DNA of 64,000 nucleotides, from NCBI GenBank assembly GCA_948567375.1, contig OX419760.1, positions 12,958,001-13,022,000 of the forward strand, written 5' to 3'. Below the pieces are notes generated by a model that did no database searches, was not told the origin of the DNA, and was given only the letters and a program-made list of their open reading frames with translations. The position numbers were made by a program, and so were the translations under genes. This document shows positions 45,042 to 57,259 of this stretch, one piece after another (position 1 is the stretch's first letter; each line of letters begins with the position of its first letter). Source of the DNA: Lunularia cruciata. Its lineage: Eukaryota > Streptophyta > Marchantiopsida > Lunulariales > Lunulariaceae.

Positions 45042-45731
45042 TGTAACACCCATTTGTGCATGTGTGTGCCATTATGATATTTAGTTTAGTGTTACAAGTA
45101 CTTGAGATATAGTATTTATATAGAGATAAGTGATGGTTCTACATAAGTTATGATTAGCTAAATTTATTCATAGTTAAGATAGAGAGAAATTTACTTTAGA
45201 GGAAGTGGAAAAGATGAGCACCACTATTTTGGATTCTAGTGTATTGACTTGGTATTATTCTTAGGTGTTTGGCTTTGAGGAAAGAGTTGAGAAATCCTGG
45301 ACCCACAAGCCTTTTTGCTTTGGATTCTTCTTTAGTCCAAGGATAGTCCATGTGAAGAAATCCTTGACTTAGTGGTTGGGTCAAGATAAGAACACATGCT
45401 TAGGTGAATATTCCCATGAGTATAGATGTTCCTTTAGATTTTTTGATTTTATTTGACTTTTAGCCTAGTAATTTGAGTTATTCCAATAATTAGTAACTTT
45501 GGTGTGTAACTATTTCACAAATATATGAACTAGGAGTGAGGATGTACTTATCATCCTTCCATTTGCAACTATCTTTCTCATTGAGTTCTCTAGTTTGCAA
45601 TGGTTTGAGTCTTGGATTGTTAGCCTTAGAGGAGTTTAACGGAGTTGGGGTTCCTTTCCTTCTCAGTCCATGGTGTACTATCATAATAGCAATCAGAGGT
45701 TCATCTTGAATGAAAGACATGCCGGCTCATA
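45042..45731 (+). mobile_element. Solo LTR-C with 4-bp target duplication
   Basis: 690 bp from TGTAACACCCATTTG to GCCGGCTCATA, matching the copy at 59492-60182 over its full length. GTTC precedes (45038-45041) and follows (45732-45735) it. No internal sequence or second LTR adjoins, so it is a recombination-derived solo LTR. Confidence 0.85.
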
Positions 45732-45739
45732 GTTCATCT

Positions 45740-46400
45740 TTTGCTTTTGGGGCATAATTTCTTCTATTCACTATTTATTTCTTATGTTCTATCTTCTTTA
45801 CTTATTCTCTTGGATTATGGTGGGTTGGAGACTTCTCTATTAATTATGAGAAATATTTTTGATCCACTAAAATACCAAATGATGATCATCATATTTTATG
45901 TATTACGAGCCAACCAAGATATATTGCAAAATCTTGATGATGGCATCTAGTGGAGTAAGAACAACACAATTTTGGATTCTTGGCAAGAGCTCAATGAACC
46001 TAATATCTAGATTTTAAATTATCATTAAAACAAGAGCAACACAATACTGACTTGCAAAGCTAAAAATTTGGTTTGGTAAAGAGGCATGTAACTCAATTTT
46101 AAAAGAATTCCATGCAAATTATGACAACTCATGAAGGAGAAATATTAGATCATTTCATGCATAGGTTGTAGTCCCACACACAAATATAAAGGTGGAAATA
46201 ATCATGAGGAAGCTTAGGCAACTAGAAAAAGCCATGCAATTGGTTGAGAGATTTTAATACCTTTTCTCCTCAATAATTGTACATTCATAATACCAAATAG
46301 TCTCACAAAACTATTATACACAAAGGAATAAAGTGACCTCAAAGGAAAATAGATGCTTCTTAATATAAATTTCCTACCAATGTTATAAGGAAAGAGTATG
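45740..46400 (+). pseudogene. Possible copia gag remnant
   Basis: Fragments read MRNIF, VLRANQDILQNLDDG, then ILKEFHANYDN, RSFHA and IKVEIIMRKL with stops. The order is loosely that of copia gag (LRANDLW..., EAW..., VV..IK). Weak; it could be chance in AT-rich DNA. Confidence 0.25.
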
Positions 46401-48598
46401 TAAAGTTGGAGGACATTTCTATTGCAAAAAACAATGCCTTTTTTACTCTTAATCTAATACTTCTTAAGATAAAATAAGCATATATGGAGTCATTGGAATT
46501 ATGATTTACATCTTTGAATCATGTTCTAGGATTACATTGGATTGTATCAAAAGCAAAAATAATGCTAAGCTTGTCTTCCACCCAAGAGATACCTCTAATG
46601 AAAATTTTGTGTAAATCATATGCAAGAAAGAAGAACAAGTTGAAATCAAGCAATATCAAGGAAAAAATTTAAAAAGAAACCTCCTTCTCACTCTCCAAAT
46701 CTCTGATTCAATACTAAATCTCGATGATAAAACTCCTCAAATAATCCATAGTGAAGACTTCACAATATCAAGAAAGGTTCTTCTATTATATTTACAAAAG
46801 TGTTATATTGAGCTAGAGGTTCCTCCAAGATCAACATCATATTTATATCGTTGTCAAATAGAAAGTTTCAATCTTTACTTAGCAAATATAGGCATTACTT
46901 ACAAACCCTCATTCCTTTTATTCACTCCACATGCAAAGTTCAATAAGGAATGGGTGCCTTTTCCCTCCTAAGCCTTTCTAGATATACTTACCAAAGTTAC
47001 TATGGTGAATTTGTTGCTAACTTGCTAAAATCATTATCCACCTAAATTACTTAGGTAATGAATCTGATGTGACTAGGCCTTCACATAAGTTTTTTTAGCC
47101 TCATATGCCTCTTGAAATTACAATATACTCTAAGGTAAAGTCAGATCTACTTAACTTGACCTATTTCAATTACCAAATGTCACATAACTTGGTCAAGCCA
47201 ATAGGATTTTGACATCTCCTATATACTAAGTCAATTTGACCAAACAAAGTCCAAGATGGAAATCATACTCCTATATAAAATCCCCTACAAGTTTTTACTC
47301 TAATTTGAAATTCTCCTAAGAGATCTCATCCTATTGTATTTAATTTAAATTTTATTAAGTGGTCCCAAGGTATATAGAACAATTAAATGTTAGATCTCTT
47401 ATTTAGCAATACTAACTTAGTTAGAGATAATCAAACTTAGATATTACTAAAATTATCTAGCTATAAACAATTCATTATCACCAAAATATTATTAGAGACT
47501 AGTATGCAATGTAGTGTGTTATAAAACATCATTGTGCTCAAGTTAATTTTGTAAAATGACAAATCCAAGTAAATTTAGTAAGGCAAAGTTGTAAATGACC
47601 AAGGAGATAAATATGACAATGGATGATAAGAATGGAAGGTAACATTCAAAACCCTCAATTGAGTGGAACTTTGGTTTTGGTATTTAAGGGGAAGCTAAGT
47701 AAGAGATTCCATAGAAGCTTCCAAGGAAATTCTCTTCTAAAATCTACCTTTCTTGGAGTGCAAGCCAAGCTAGCCATCTACTTTGCATTCAAGTTAAGCT
47801 AGATGTTTACTTGGTGTACAAGCTACTCAAAGCTTTGGAAGTCATTGGAAGCTTCTTGCCAATAAGCTCCTAGATGCTTCTAGTACATTCAACCAAGAAG
47901 CTTCATAGATGCTTTTAGAACATTCTTAATATTCTTAGATTATGCTAGTTCTACTTGTTTTTGCTTAATTAATTGATTTGTGCTAGTTGATTTGTGCTTA
48001 CTTGTTAGCTCTTAATAACTCTTTTTCTGACTCCATATTGTTATATATTTTCCCCCACCACTAGTTGGTAATGGCATCATTACCATTAACTCTTTGAACA
48101 CTTATATGGTCATTTGTGTATTGTGGAGATGAGGAATAGGTTCCTACATGGTGTCATGAAGGAAATGTCGTTTCTAGAAAACCTTATACTGGATTTGTCA
48201 TTGGCAGCCATGTTGGATGGCTCTTTGGGCAAGAAGTCAATCAACTTCATATTATGATGGTTAATAGGGATTGGAGTAAGAAAGGAAAATGGGTTAGAAA
48301 CAAAGGGTTTCAATTTCAAAATATAGAAGACAAGGTGGATCCATATGGGACTACAAAGTGCAAATTTGTATGCAAAAAGAGAGATAATCTAAGTAATATC
48401 AAATAGACCTATCCAATTGCAAGTAAGTTTACAAACTTGGGTGTCAAGAAAGAGAAGAATTTTATTAGAGGAAAGCATGACCTTATTGCTTATTTGGAAA
48501 GTTAGATCGCAGCAATGTCTATAAGCATATTTCTTTTGCCAATTTTGAGCAATGACAAGATGAGACTTAGCTTGTTGTAAAGATGCAAATCATGTGGA
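46401..48598. other. AT-rich sequence, no gene seen
   Basis: No domain was recognised. A TATTTAAGG (about 47680) followed by a 350-bp unstructured stretch could be LTR promoter sequence, but no ends were found. Confidence 0.35.
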
Positions 48599-48745
48599 TG
48601 TAATACCAATAGCTAGACATATTGTCTAGAGGTGGAAATTGGCTTGGTAATATATAAAAGGATTTTATATATGATTTTCTAAGCAGATCAAATAGACATG
48701 TCACCAAAAGAGTACTTCCACTTATAGTGCAAAGGCCAAAAATAC
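48599..48745 (+). mobile_element. LTR-E fragment
   Basis: TGTAATACCAATAGCTAGACATAT through CACCAAAAGAGTACTTCCAC matches the first ~150 bp of the LTR at 8151-8345. The second part is absent. Confidence 0.65.
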
Positions 48746-49214
48746 CTTGAAAACTTCACAACCAATTTTGGAGACCTAAACGGATGAATTAGGCCTCAAA
48801 AAATTACATGTCCCCCCCTACAAAATAAAATGCATTTCCTTCTCCTCCTCTTGTTTGTCTTGTTGAGAGCTTTCCAACGGTATCTCACCCATGCTATTTT
48901 GCATTTCCTATAAGAAGATTCTCCAAAGATTCCCTTTGGTCAAACTTGTTTGACCAACCAGATAAGACAAGGATCAACATGTCACCAATCCATACAACTA
49001 ATCTAAGGGTTGAGCTTGTTGACATGTCACCAATCCAATATCTTATTCAAGGGTGGAGCTCCTTTTGAATGGATCCTCTTTGCTATATAATAAAAACAAG
49101 GTGCTCCTTTGGAGCATCAGAGTATTGAGGGATGAAGCCTTAAGTTTCTCTTGTGTTTCTTCTCTTGTCCATGGAATGTTTCAATTGGTAGCTCTCACAA
49201 GATTGGACAAACTC
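48746..49214. other. Unassigned sequence with an LTR-like promoter
   Basis: GCTATATAATAAAAACAAGG at about 49081-49100 is a good plant TATA context on the plus strand. No LTR family could be matched, and no gene is seen. Confidence 0.3.
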
Positions 49215-50045
49215 TCAAGCCTCTTGTGCTATATAGGGCCACCACCATTGATATTGTAGGGTACCCAAGGTATTGTCCACACTTATGTGACCAATGATTT
49301 GTAAGTCATGGGTATCTTGAAGCCGCATAAGTTGTAGATCTCTCTTGGTTGGAACATAAATCTGGTTCTCATAGAATAGAAGAAATTTGTTAAAGAAGAA
49401 AGTGTGGCATTCCTTGTAATGTGTTGCAAAATGACCTTGTACCAACTAAAAGAAGTAATCTTGTTGTGAAGCAATTCTAAATCTGATTTGGACTTTTGAA
49501 TCAACTAACCTCATAACAATTGCTATTGTTATGAGAGATTTCAAGAAGAGTCTTCAAATAAGGTCATCTTGATAGGGTATCAAGGATGATATGGAACTTA
49601 TTGGGTTTGTATTGAAGCTTGATGTGAAACAATTGTAGTTGTTTCTCCCGTCAATGATGTTGAGTCTTCATGTGCCCCAAATGTAAGGTTTGAAACAAAG
49701 GTTTATGATTGGTCTTCATGATCACTTTTTTCCACAAGAGATAATATCTCCATACCTTTGTGGTATAAACCATTGCTAATTTTTCTTGATCCCAAGCAAA
49801 GTAATTCATTTTGCAGTGTTTAGTGGGCAAGACACAAAGGCAATGGGATGTAATCCATATGGAAATTCTTATTCAATGTAGCTCCGATGGAGAATTTAAA
49901 AACATCAAAATAAATCACACATGGTATTTGAGGATCATATGGTTAGAGGAAGTGGTGTGAAGAAACCATATGCTTTAGTTTCTTGAATGCTTCTTTGTGC
50001 TTTAAGGAAGCATTAAAAGCTTGATGTCTTTCCCAAGAGATTGGG
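49215..50045 (-). pseudogene. Ty3/gypsy RNase H and integrase N-terminal remnant
   Basis: On the minus strand, from 50045 down: an RT/RNase H connection (RHQAFNAS, about 50025), DPQIPCVIYFDV, IGATLN, NYFAWDQEKLAMVYTTKVWRYY and KTNHKPL. Then, at 49445-49215, comes the integrase zinc-binding region with ENQIYVPTKRDL, THDLQIIGHISVDNTL and WWWPYIA. The order fits gypsy pol. It is cut at 50046 by the LTR of element A2, so it is older than that insertion. Confidence 0.7.
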
Positions 50046-50430
50046 TGTCATAACATTTGTAGCACCAACACTTGTTTACTTTGGATGCTAGAGTGATAAT
50101 CTTGGTGGTCAAAGTTATATTAGTAGTTGCTCAAAGACTACTTAGCAATTTTGTAAATTTTGTATTATGGCTATTGAATATATTTTAACTTGTACCATTC
50201 ATACCATGAGATGTGCCGTCAATGGCACTGTTAGAGTTGAGGATCTAGGTTGAATAGAGGGGTATACCTTCAAAGTGTAGCTCTAGAGAGCTCATTTCTT
50301 TGATGTTGAGCCTTCAAAGTGTCTGGCTATGGTAGGCAGAAGTTGGTGAACATCACTTTGAGTCTCTTAGCTAGAGTAGATGTGGTTTGACTATAATCAA
50401 TGCCCAATTTTTTATAGGTTGTTGAGTGGA
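50046..50430 (+). repeat. 5' LTR of element A2
   Basis: Starts TGTCATAACATTTGTAG and carries the family blocks GAGAGCTCATTTCTTTGATG, TTGAGCC, GGCTATGGTAGGCAG and CTATAATCAATGCCCAATT. It ends TGATTCA before AGTGGAAGAGTG, a leader border shared with element A. The ~105-bp leading unit seen at 18381 is absent. Confidence 0.75.
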
Positions 50431-51899
50431 GGATCAAGTTCAGATCAAATTTGAATGTGATTCAAGTGGAAGAGTGAACTGATTACACCAGAGAAGTGAG
50501 AGTCAAGAGGAAATCAGATGCAAGAATGGAGAGCATTGGTGGTATCTCCAAGCTTGGCAAATTGTTGTTACTTTTGATCACAATCTTGGATTTCCTTGAG
50601 ATGATCATATGAGGAATCATTATGTGATTTGCTATAGATTTGATAGTGAGGCAAATGATGTGCAAAAGCACTGCCAAAATTTGGTGAAGATTGAGGTCAA
50701 ATTGAGACTAGAAATTCAATTTTGTTGATCAATGAGACAGATCTGAGAGTGAGAGGTCAAATTCACAATTGAGACTAGTGATTTGCAAAATTGGAAGTGG
50801 ATACAAGAACCCATCCCCTCAAATCAGGGATTTGGAGGTCCTCATTTACTCAATTTGGCTTGATTTAATAGTGATAGTCAGTAAGTAGGATTTGGAGGTC
50901 AAGAAATAGTAGTGGAGTTCTAACAATTTGTTAGAGGTGCCTAGATTTAGAGGTTGAGTTGATGGAGGTCATCTAGAGTTTGAGGTTACCCAAGTTGAGT
51001 CAAATTTGGTGGTGGCTTGTCCTAGCTAATGCTCCAATTGGTAGAGGTTAACCTAATTTGGAGAGGGTTGATTTGGCAAGAAGAAGACCTCATTTGGCAT
51101 TAAGAGGTTTCAAGGCATTGGATTGTGGGCTAGAGAGGCTATGAAGGCCTAGAAAGGCCAGCAAGACAACTTGTTGGTGTAAGGCTAGCCAGATTAGGTG
51201 AGGTTTTGGTAGTTGTTTGGCAAAATTTGCTCACCTTTCAAGATTGTATGCAATAAGTAGATCCAAGATCTTTGGTTCCTAAACTAGTGCCTTAGCCAAT
51301 TAGTCCACCCTTAGTAGTTATCCTAGTGATTGGTGAGTTGATACATATACTCATGTAGCTTTAGCTAGGAAAGACCTTTTGATCACATCCTTGGTGAACT
51401 TGGTAGTGTAAGAATATATAGACATTCCTATTAGGTCAAATGCCAAATGGTGGTTGAGTTAGTCTGATTTTGATTCATGAGATGGAGGGTTATTGTTTCA
51501 ATTTCTTGTGATTGGACCTCCTCCATTCTTTGCTTCTTATTTGTGCACCATGTTTGTGTGTGGGGCCTTAATATTCAGATGTTGATACTCTAGTGTGCTC
51601 TTGGTAGTGAGGTTAGAGTGATGACCAATTAGACTGGCTATGTTTCTCTCTAGTGAAGTAGGAAATGATGGTATGCATATAGATCATGAGAGCATATGTC
51701 ATGATGGAAGGTTACAAGTTGCACTTTCTTCTTGTGTATTTATCATAGTTAGAGTTATATTAGTGGGTGGTTTTTTGTGGTAGTACTTGGTGGTTACACT
51801 TCCACATTAGGGTAGATTGTCATGATTGAGTTATTTAAGGATTCTATAGGATATTTTGCTACAATGCATAGTGAGTTTACATAGAGTGGTACTTGATAT

Positions 51900-53340
51900 C
51901 AAGTCCCAATAATGGAAGAGATTGATTCCAATTTTGAGTTTGACACGGGAGTTGTTCAATTGAAAGTGCACTTGGTGTATCCATACTATTTTTGTAGGAT
52001 ATAGAAAAAATTTATTTGGACACCAAGTCTATTTTGGTATAATGTGTACTATTGAGTTGTATGACTTCATCTAAGAGTTTGATAGTTGGTATGATCTACA
52101 ATAGATGCGAAACCCAATTTTGTTCACACCCTTCATGGGATAGAAGAGATTGTTCCAACACTTGGAAGGTCCACTAATGGATGACTACCATGAGTTCAAG
52201 AGAGCATACTTGGAGGAGATTAAGCTATAGAGATAATATTGGTCTCCAAATTACATCTCTATCACTTTAAGCTCAATTTCTAGGGAGTAGATTGACAATA
52301 CTCACAAATTCTAGATCTAGTAGCATTGGTGTATCTAATAAAGGTGCACTAATTGGAGATAGTGCTACTACAAGTAGAGGTACTACTATAGGAAGTGGTT
52401 CAATATTTGGATTAAATCCTATGATATAGTTGTTCCAATGTTTGAGGTAGAACTACCAAGGAGTTTGGATTGACAAGCTTAGGAGCTTGCAAGAATTCCA
52501 ATGAAAGGCTGGAGAGAGCCTATGCAAGCAAGGCATACATTAGCATGAGACAATTGATCATTTTCACTCAAGGAGTTAATAAGGCCTAGGCAATCAAATT
52601 TTGGTATGGGATCTCAAACAAGGAGTTGCAATGGAGAGTCCGTGATGCTATGTTGTAACAGTTTACCTCATCTACTTTGGTGATGGTTTTTAGTTTGGCT
52701 AAGCTCATTAAGCTCAACATGGTGGAGAAGAGAGTGATATCTAGATTTGCTAAGAAGATCACATCCACAACTATTACTTCTTGTAGAATGTAGCAAAGTG
52801 CACCACACCGTGTTGGCCTTTAAGGGCATAATGGATAGCCTAAATCTTGTGGAGCAAGTGGAGCCTAGTGCAACTAGACCTTTACCTTCATTTTTGGGTT
52901 AGCAACAATTAGTGAGTGGAGGTGTTGCTTGTTGGACTTGTGGTGGACCTCACCACAAGAGAGAGTGCACTAAAGGCAATAAACATGATACCTCTAATAC
53001 ATCAAAGCCAACATAAAGACAATGTGACCATTGCTATAGATTTGGTCACTCTAGTGACCAATGCTTTGAACTTCACTTAGAATTATGGAGTTGTAAGGTT
53101 GCTATGGCAAGTGGTAGAGGAGCTCCAAATCATGGAGGACAAGGTGGTGGTAGAGGACTTACACTTGGTAGATGCCAATATTTACCCTTGCTTTTGATAA
53201 AGCCATGGCTAATGGATTGAAAATTAGAGCAAAGATTTGCTAGCATGGCCATAGCTCAAAGGAATCAAATTCAAGTGTTGATGTTTTGACCTCTTATGTT
53301 GGTGATAGAGATGTCTTGGACTTTATCTGTGGAGTAGCAT
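51900..53340 (+). pseudogene. gag of element A2 (decayed)
   Basis: Parallel to 10853-12300 of element A. The nucleocapsid part keeps two zinc knuckles in one frame: CWTCGGPHHKREC (C-x2-C-x3-H-x4-C, 52930-52968) and CDHCYRFGHSSDQC (C-x2-C-x4-H-x4-C, 53023-53064). A2 therefore shows the ancestral gag had a double knuckle. The capsid part is broken by many stops. Confidence 0.75.
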
Positions 53341-53347
53341 AGGTAGA

Positions 53348-56300
53348 TGTGGTACCCACATTTTTGTTTTTTCTTAGTTTTGAAGAAGTGTATAGAAGAA
53401 GTTGAATTGTGCCTATATGGCACAAGAAGGAAAAGAAAGGTGTCCTCGGGTTGTAACCCAAGGTAAAATGACTTCATGTCAAAAGGCAAGGTACTCAAAA
53501 TTGCCCTGTTAGCATGCAACCCAAAGTAAGGAGACTTTGGCTTGGAGTGCTCAACTCAAGGCGTAGATAGTGTAACAACTTCCCTTTGGGGTGAGACATT
53601 CAAGAAGGTACCACTCACAAAAACACATGGTCATACGCGTGAGGGAAAATTGACAGTGATAGGAGCATGCAAGAGGTATGACTTCTCAGTAGAAACTCAA
53701 AGTGAAGAAGGATGGAGAAGGCGCATGACTATAAAATTTGGGCTAGAGACAAAGTGATGACAAGTAATTTTCTGTTGCCATTAAGAAGTCGTCCTACGGG
53801 AGATCGTGGGAAGGGCGATGTAGTCAAAGACACGCTGGTGTGCCGAGAGGAAGTCAGGAGAGTTAGTCCGGTAATTAGTAGGAAGAATAGCCCCAACCCA
53901 GAGTGGAAGAGAGAAAGATGGGAGGTGGGAAGAAGATTTCTGAATTTTTAGTGAGAAATCATGCAATTCAGAGGTTAGATGTGATCACAAGAATTGAAGT
54001 CTTGAGCAGGCTTTGGATCACATTATTGGCATAGAATTGGAATGCTTTCCAAGTTTTATGACTAAGATCATTGAGAGTAAGTGTCTAGATGGTCCCAAGG
54101 AAGAAGGGAAGAGAGGAAATCCAGCTTGATAGATAGAGTCGAATTGAAAATTAGTACTCAAAAGAAAGGTAGGCATAGAGCACGGTGCCACATTCTTGGA
54201 GAAGGGAGAAGTAGCTAAAGAAACCCAAGAAGTGAGAGATACCTTTTCTTTGAAGCGCACAAAGAATGGTTACAAAGTAGAGAGCTATAAAGATCCTATG
54301 AGGAGAGGTATTGTAAGTGCACTGATGGCAATCTTGAAGCCGGAGAGAACTACCTATGTGATGAAGCATCAAGCGATATTCTTCCACAAGATGTTTGCAG
54401 GAGAGCCAATCAATTGGGCAAAGTGTTTTCACCAATGAGCAAGACAGATGGTGTGGAATTTGCAAGACAAGTTGTCTCTACACTACATTGTGCCGTTTGC
54501 AACCCATTTCTATCTGGGGCTGAACTTGCTCAATGCGGTGGAGAGACACAAGATGGGTGTCACACTTCCATCCCAATTAAAGAAGAGATGTCGATGCAGA
54601 GGAGCAACATTACATCTTGCAAATCAAGAGCAACAATGAGTACTACGTGCAGACAGGGCAGAGCATGCAAGTGAAGGTAAACACTCCAAAATCAAAGAAG
54701 AGGAGTTGACAAGGAGAAGAAGAAGAAGTAGCGGCGGCAAGACCTCAGAAAGTTAGAAAGGTGAACCCGAGGAGAGATTTGGTGGTAATTGCATTGTCAG
54801 GCAAAGAGTCAAAAGGAGAGGCCAAGTGCAAGTCCGACGACTCGGAGAAGGAGGAAGAACCCAAGTTCACGCTGTAGAGTGGGGCACAAGTAGCAACAAC
54901 AATGATGGAATGAAGATGCAGTCGGTACCCAAAGAGGAGGAAGTAAAGATGGAGACGGAAGAAGGAGGTGACTTGAGAACCAAAGATGAGGTTCTAGAGC
55001 AAGAGGAGAAGAAGGTGACTATTCAGAGAGAAGTCCATTCCATAAAGAAGGCAAAGTATGAATTGGGGCTGAGGAAGGTAAGAGAAGTGGAGAGTGGAAG
55101 TTCAAGGAGCAAAGAATCCATTCCCATAAGGTGATTGCGGTTGAGAAGACGAGTATCAAGAGAAGAAGAGGCAAAGGAGGAGACAAGACACAAGTTGAGG
55201 TAATCCTGAGTGAAGGAGTGGAGTATTTACAGGAGATTGTGTGCCCATTGTTAGTAAAGTTGGAACACAAGAAGAAGGAAATGCAATCAAAGTGTTTGGA
55301 GGTGAAGACTGTATTGCAGGTGTTAGCAAGGTTAGAAGAAGAGGACTCGGAATTGAAGAAGAGTGTAATTCAAGGTGAGGAAGAGAGAGAAGCACTACGA
55401 GTAGATGCGGTAATACAAAATCAAGTGATTGAGAACTTGAAGAAGGAAGTGGGGAGTAAAGAGAGAAAAAAGAGCAGAATGATATAGGGAGAGAAAGGCA
55501 AGTAACGGAGAATGAGATCTTGAAACAATAGTTTGTGGATTTGCAACTTGAGATTATTCATGGTATGGCAAGGGTAGCAGAGAAGGAGCAAGAGCTCAAT
55601 AGGATGATGGAGAGTGTGGAGGAGAAGAAGAAACTCTTGTAAAGGGAGTTAACGGTGAGGTATAGAGAAGAAGAAAGCCCGAGAGAGTTACTTTGTAATC
55701 TGGAGGAGAAGATAGTGCAAAAGGAGAAGGAGAAGAAAACAATGAAAGCCAAGTTCAAGGCAGAATTGGCAATGTACAAAGAAGATTGACTTGCAGATTG
55801 AGAACATGAGAGAAGGATGAGACTTGAGCCATTGAAGGAGATTGTAACAAAGATGAACGCAATGTTGAGTACAAAAGCCAGCGTGTGAATTGAAGAGACG
55901 AGACTGCATGAGTTGAAGAAGTTGGTGCAGGAGACAAGGAGGAGAAATGCAAAGGATAAAGATTTGAATGCCTTGCTTATTAGTCTTAGAACTTGTGTTG
56001 ATAGGAAGATATTAGAAGTAGAAGATAATATCACAATTATATTAGATTTGGTGAAATTGGAGATAGATAAACTTCAGAAGGATGTGAGAGCTAAACCCGA
56101 AGTAGATGACATAGGAGTACAAATATCTTTGGAGTTACCATCGGAGATATTGGAGAAGAGTGGGTTGGAAGATAAGGAGTAAGATGGATTACCCACTAGT
56201 GTAATTGTAAATCAGCTTGAAAAAGTGTTAGAATTAGTGGAGGAATTAGGAATTGTGAAACCCAAGGATAGAGTGGTAAGTGAAGTTACTTCAGGATTGG

Positions 56301-57129
56301 AAGCCGAGGAAGAGGTAGACGTCGGATTGGAGTAGTAACAGATTTGAGATTTGAAGAGGTAGATATGAAGAAGTGGTTTGTCATTTTGGATCTGCAAGTT
56401 AGAAGAGTTGTTAGACACGGTATAGTTGTTAGTAATTGTTGATTGCATCACTATTTAAGAGTGACATTTGTAGTAAAATGTTGTTCAGTGCTTATAATTT
56501 CTGAGAATAGATAAAGCAAAGTGTTGTGAAGCAGTGCTTGTTGTTTGAGTTTTATTCTAAGAATCAAACTTGTGCTTGTGTTTGTGAGTGTTGGGAGAAT
56601 TTCAAAGTGAGAATCAATGTGCTTGTTGGATGTTGGATTCCGCAACCTTGATCTTTATGCTATGTGTTTGATCCTTAGTGAAGTGCAATCGGAGCAATGC
56701 CTTGACAGGTTTGAGAGGAATTGTAGTGTTGGTAGTATTCTGCATTTGTGAGTGCAACACAAAGTTGATGTGAAGCAATTTTGATCGAGGAAGTTGTGCC
56801 TTCAGTGGAAGTGTGGAACACAATTCTAAGGCAAAGTCATTTTGCAATGAAGTGCCATTTTTGGTAGAGCTTGAATCATCACAATCAAGATTTTTTGGAA
56901 AGATTTAATGGAGTTATGATTAAGGAGTGTTAATTTGTGATGAGACTCCGAGTCACTACTTGTTACTCTTTTCTGGGTGTAGTTGCCACCTGAGAGATTA
57001 AAGACAAAATCAAGAAGAACTACATTGTGACATTTGACTTTGTATTTGGACATTTCTGACCAGTATCTTTGGAGGAACAAACTTTACTTACCTGATTACC
57101 ACAAAAGTGATATTTGCCGAGTTGTCACA
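53348..57129 (+). repeat. 5' LTR of element D (~3.8 kb)
   Basis: TGTGG at 53348 and GTTGTCACA ending at 57129 give TGTG...CACA ends. The primer-binding site starts 8 bases later, and the 55 bases visible of the 3' LTR (63946-64000) match its start with one or two short indels. The length follows from start and primer site; it was not confirmed against a complete 3' LTR. Much of it is purine-rich and carries broken plus-strand frames (next entry). 56183-57129 holds no recognised feature. Confidence 0.8.
53542..56182 (+). pseudogene. Broken coding region inside the LTR of element D
   Basis: Successive plus-strand frames: 53542-53757; 54196-54639 (one TGA at 54436) with AIFFHKMFAGEPINWAKCF and HYIVPFATHFYLGLNLL; 54826-55134; 55131-55487; 55913-56182. 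From 54650 on the product is Lys/Glu-rich, with heptad-like coiled-coil stretches (VLARLEEEDSELKKSV, VIQNQVIENLKKEV, IILDLVKLEIDKLQKDV). The first part resembles, loosely, proteins in other plant repeats; I cannot name it. A gene-sized reading frame inside an LTR would be duplicated in both LTRs. It could be a captured host gene or an element-specific protein. Confidence 0.5.
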
Positions 57130-57136
57130 TGATTTT

Positions 57137-57154
57137 TGGCGCCATTGCCGGGGA
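57137..57154 (+). promoter_or_regulatory. Primer-binding site, tRNA-Asp
   Basis: TGGCGCCATTGCCGGGGA complements the 3' end of plant tRNA-Asp (CCCCGGCAACGGCGCCA) with one mismatch, and lies 7 bases after the LTR end. This primer is typical of Athila/Tat-like elements. Confidence 0.9.
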
Positions 57155-57259
57155 TACAAATCTTGAAAGTGGAAGAATACAAAGCCAATCTTGGAATTAG
57201 GGTGTAAAACAATATGAATTTCTGCATTGAGAGAACAACAGGAAGAGAGAGTTTGAAGA

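Larger units (their letters stand above)
50046..53347 (+). mobile_element. Element A2: 5' part of a second methyltransferase-family gypsy element
   Basis: LTR (50046-50430), leader (50431-51899) and gag (51900-53340) all follow element A. The copy stops within the gag-protease spacer at 53347, exactly where element D begins; the aligned point in A is about 12304. The methyltransferase and later domains of A2, if still present, must lie beyond the right end of the window after element D. Confidence 0.85.

Noticed and set aside
48110-48319. Frame near TACATGGTGTCATGAAG considered as a copia primer site and gag start
   Set aside because: The match to TGGTATCAGAGC is poor and no LTR end precedes it.
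55558-56034. 158-codon hydrophobic frame on the minus strand that looks like a membrane protein
   Set aside because: Antisense of the Lys/Glu-rich coiled-coil coding region; reversed purine-rich codons give Ser/Leu/Phe runs.
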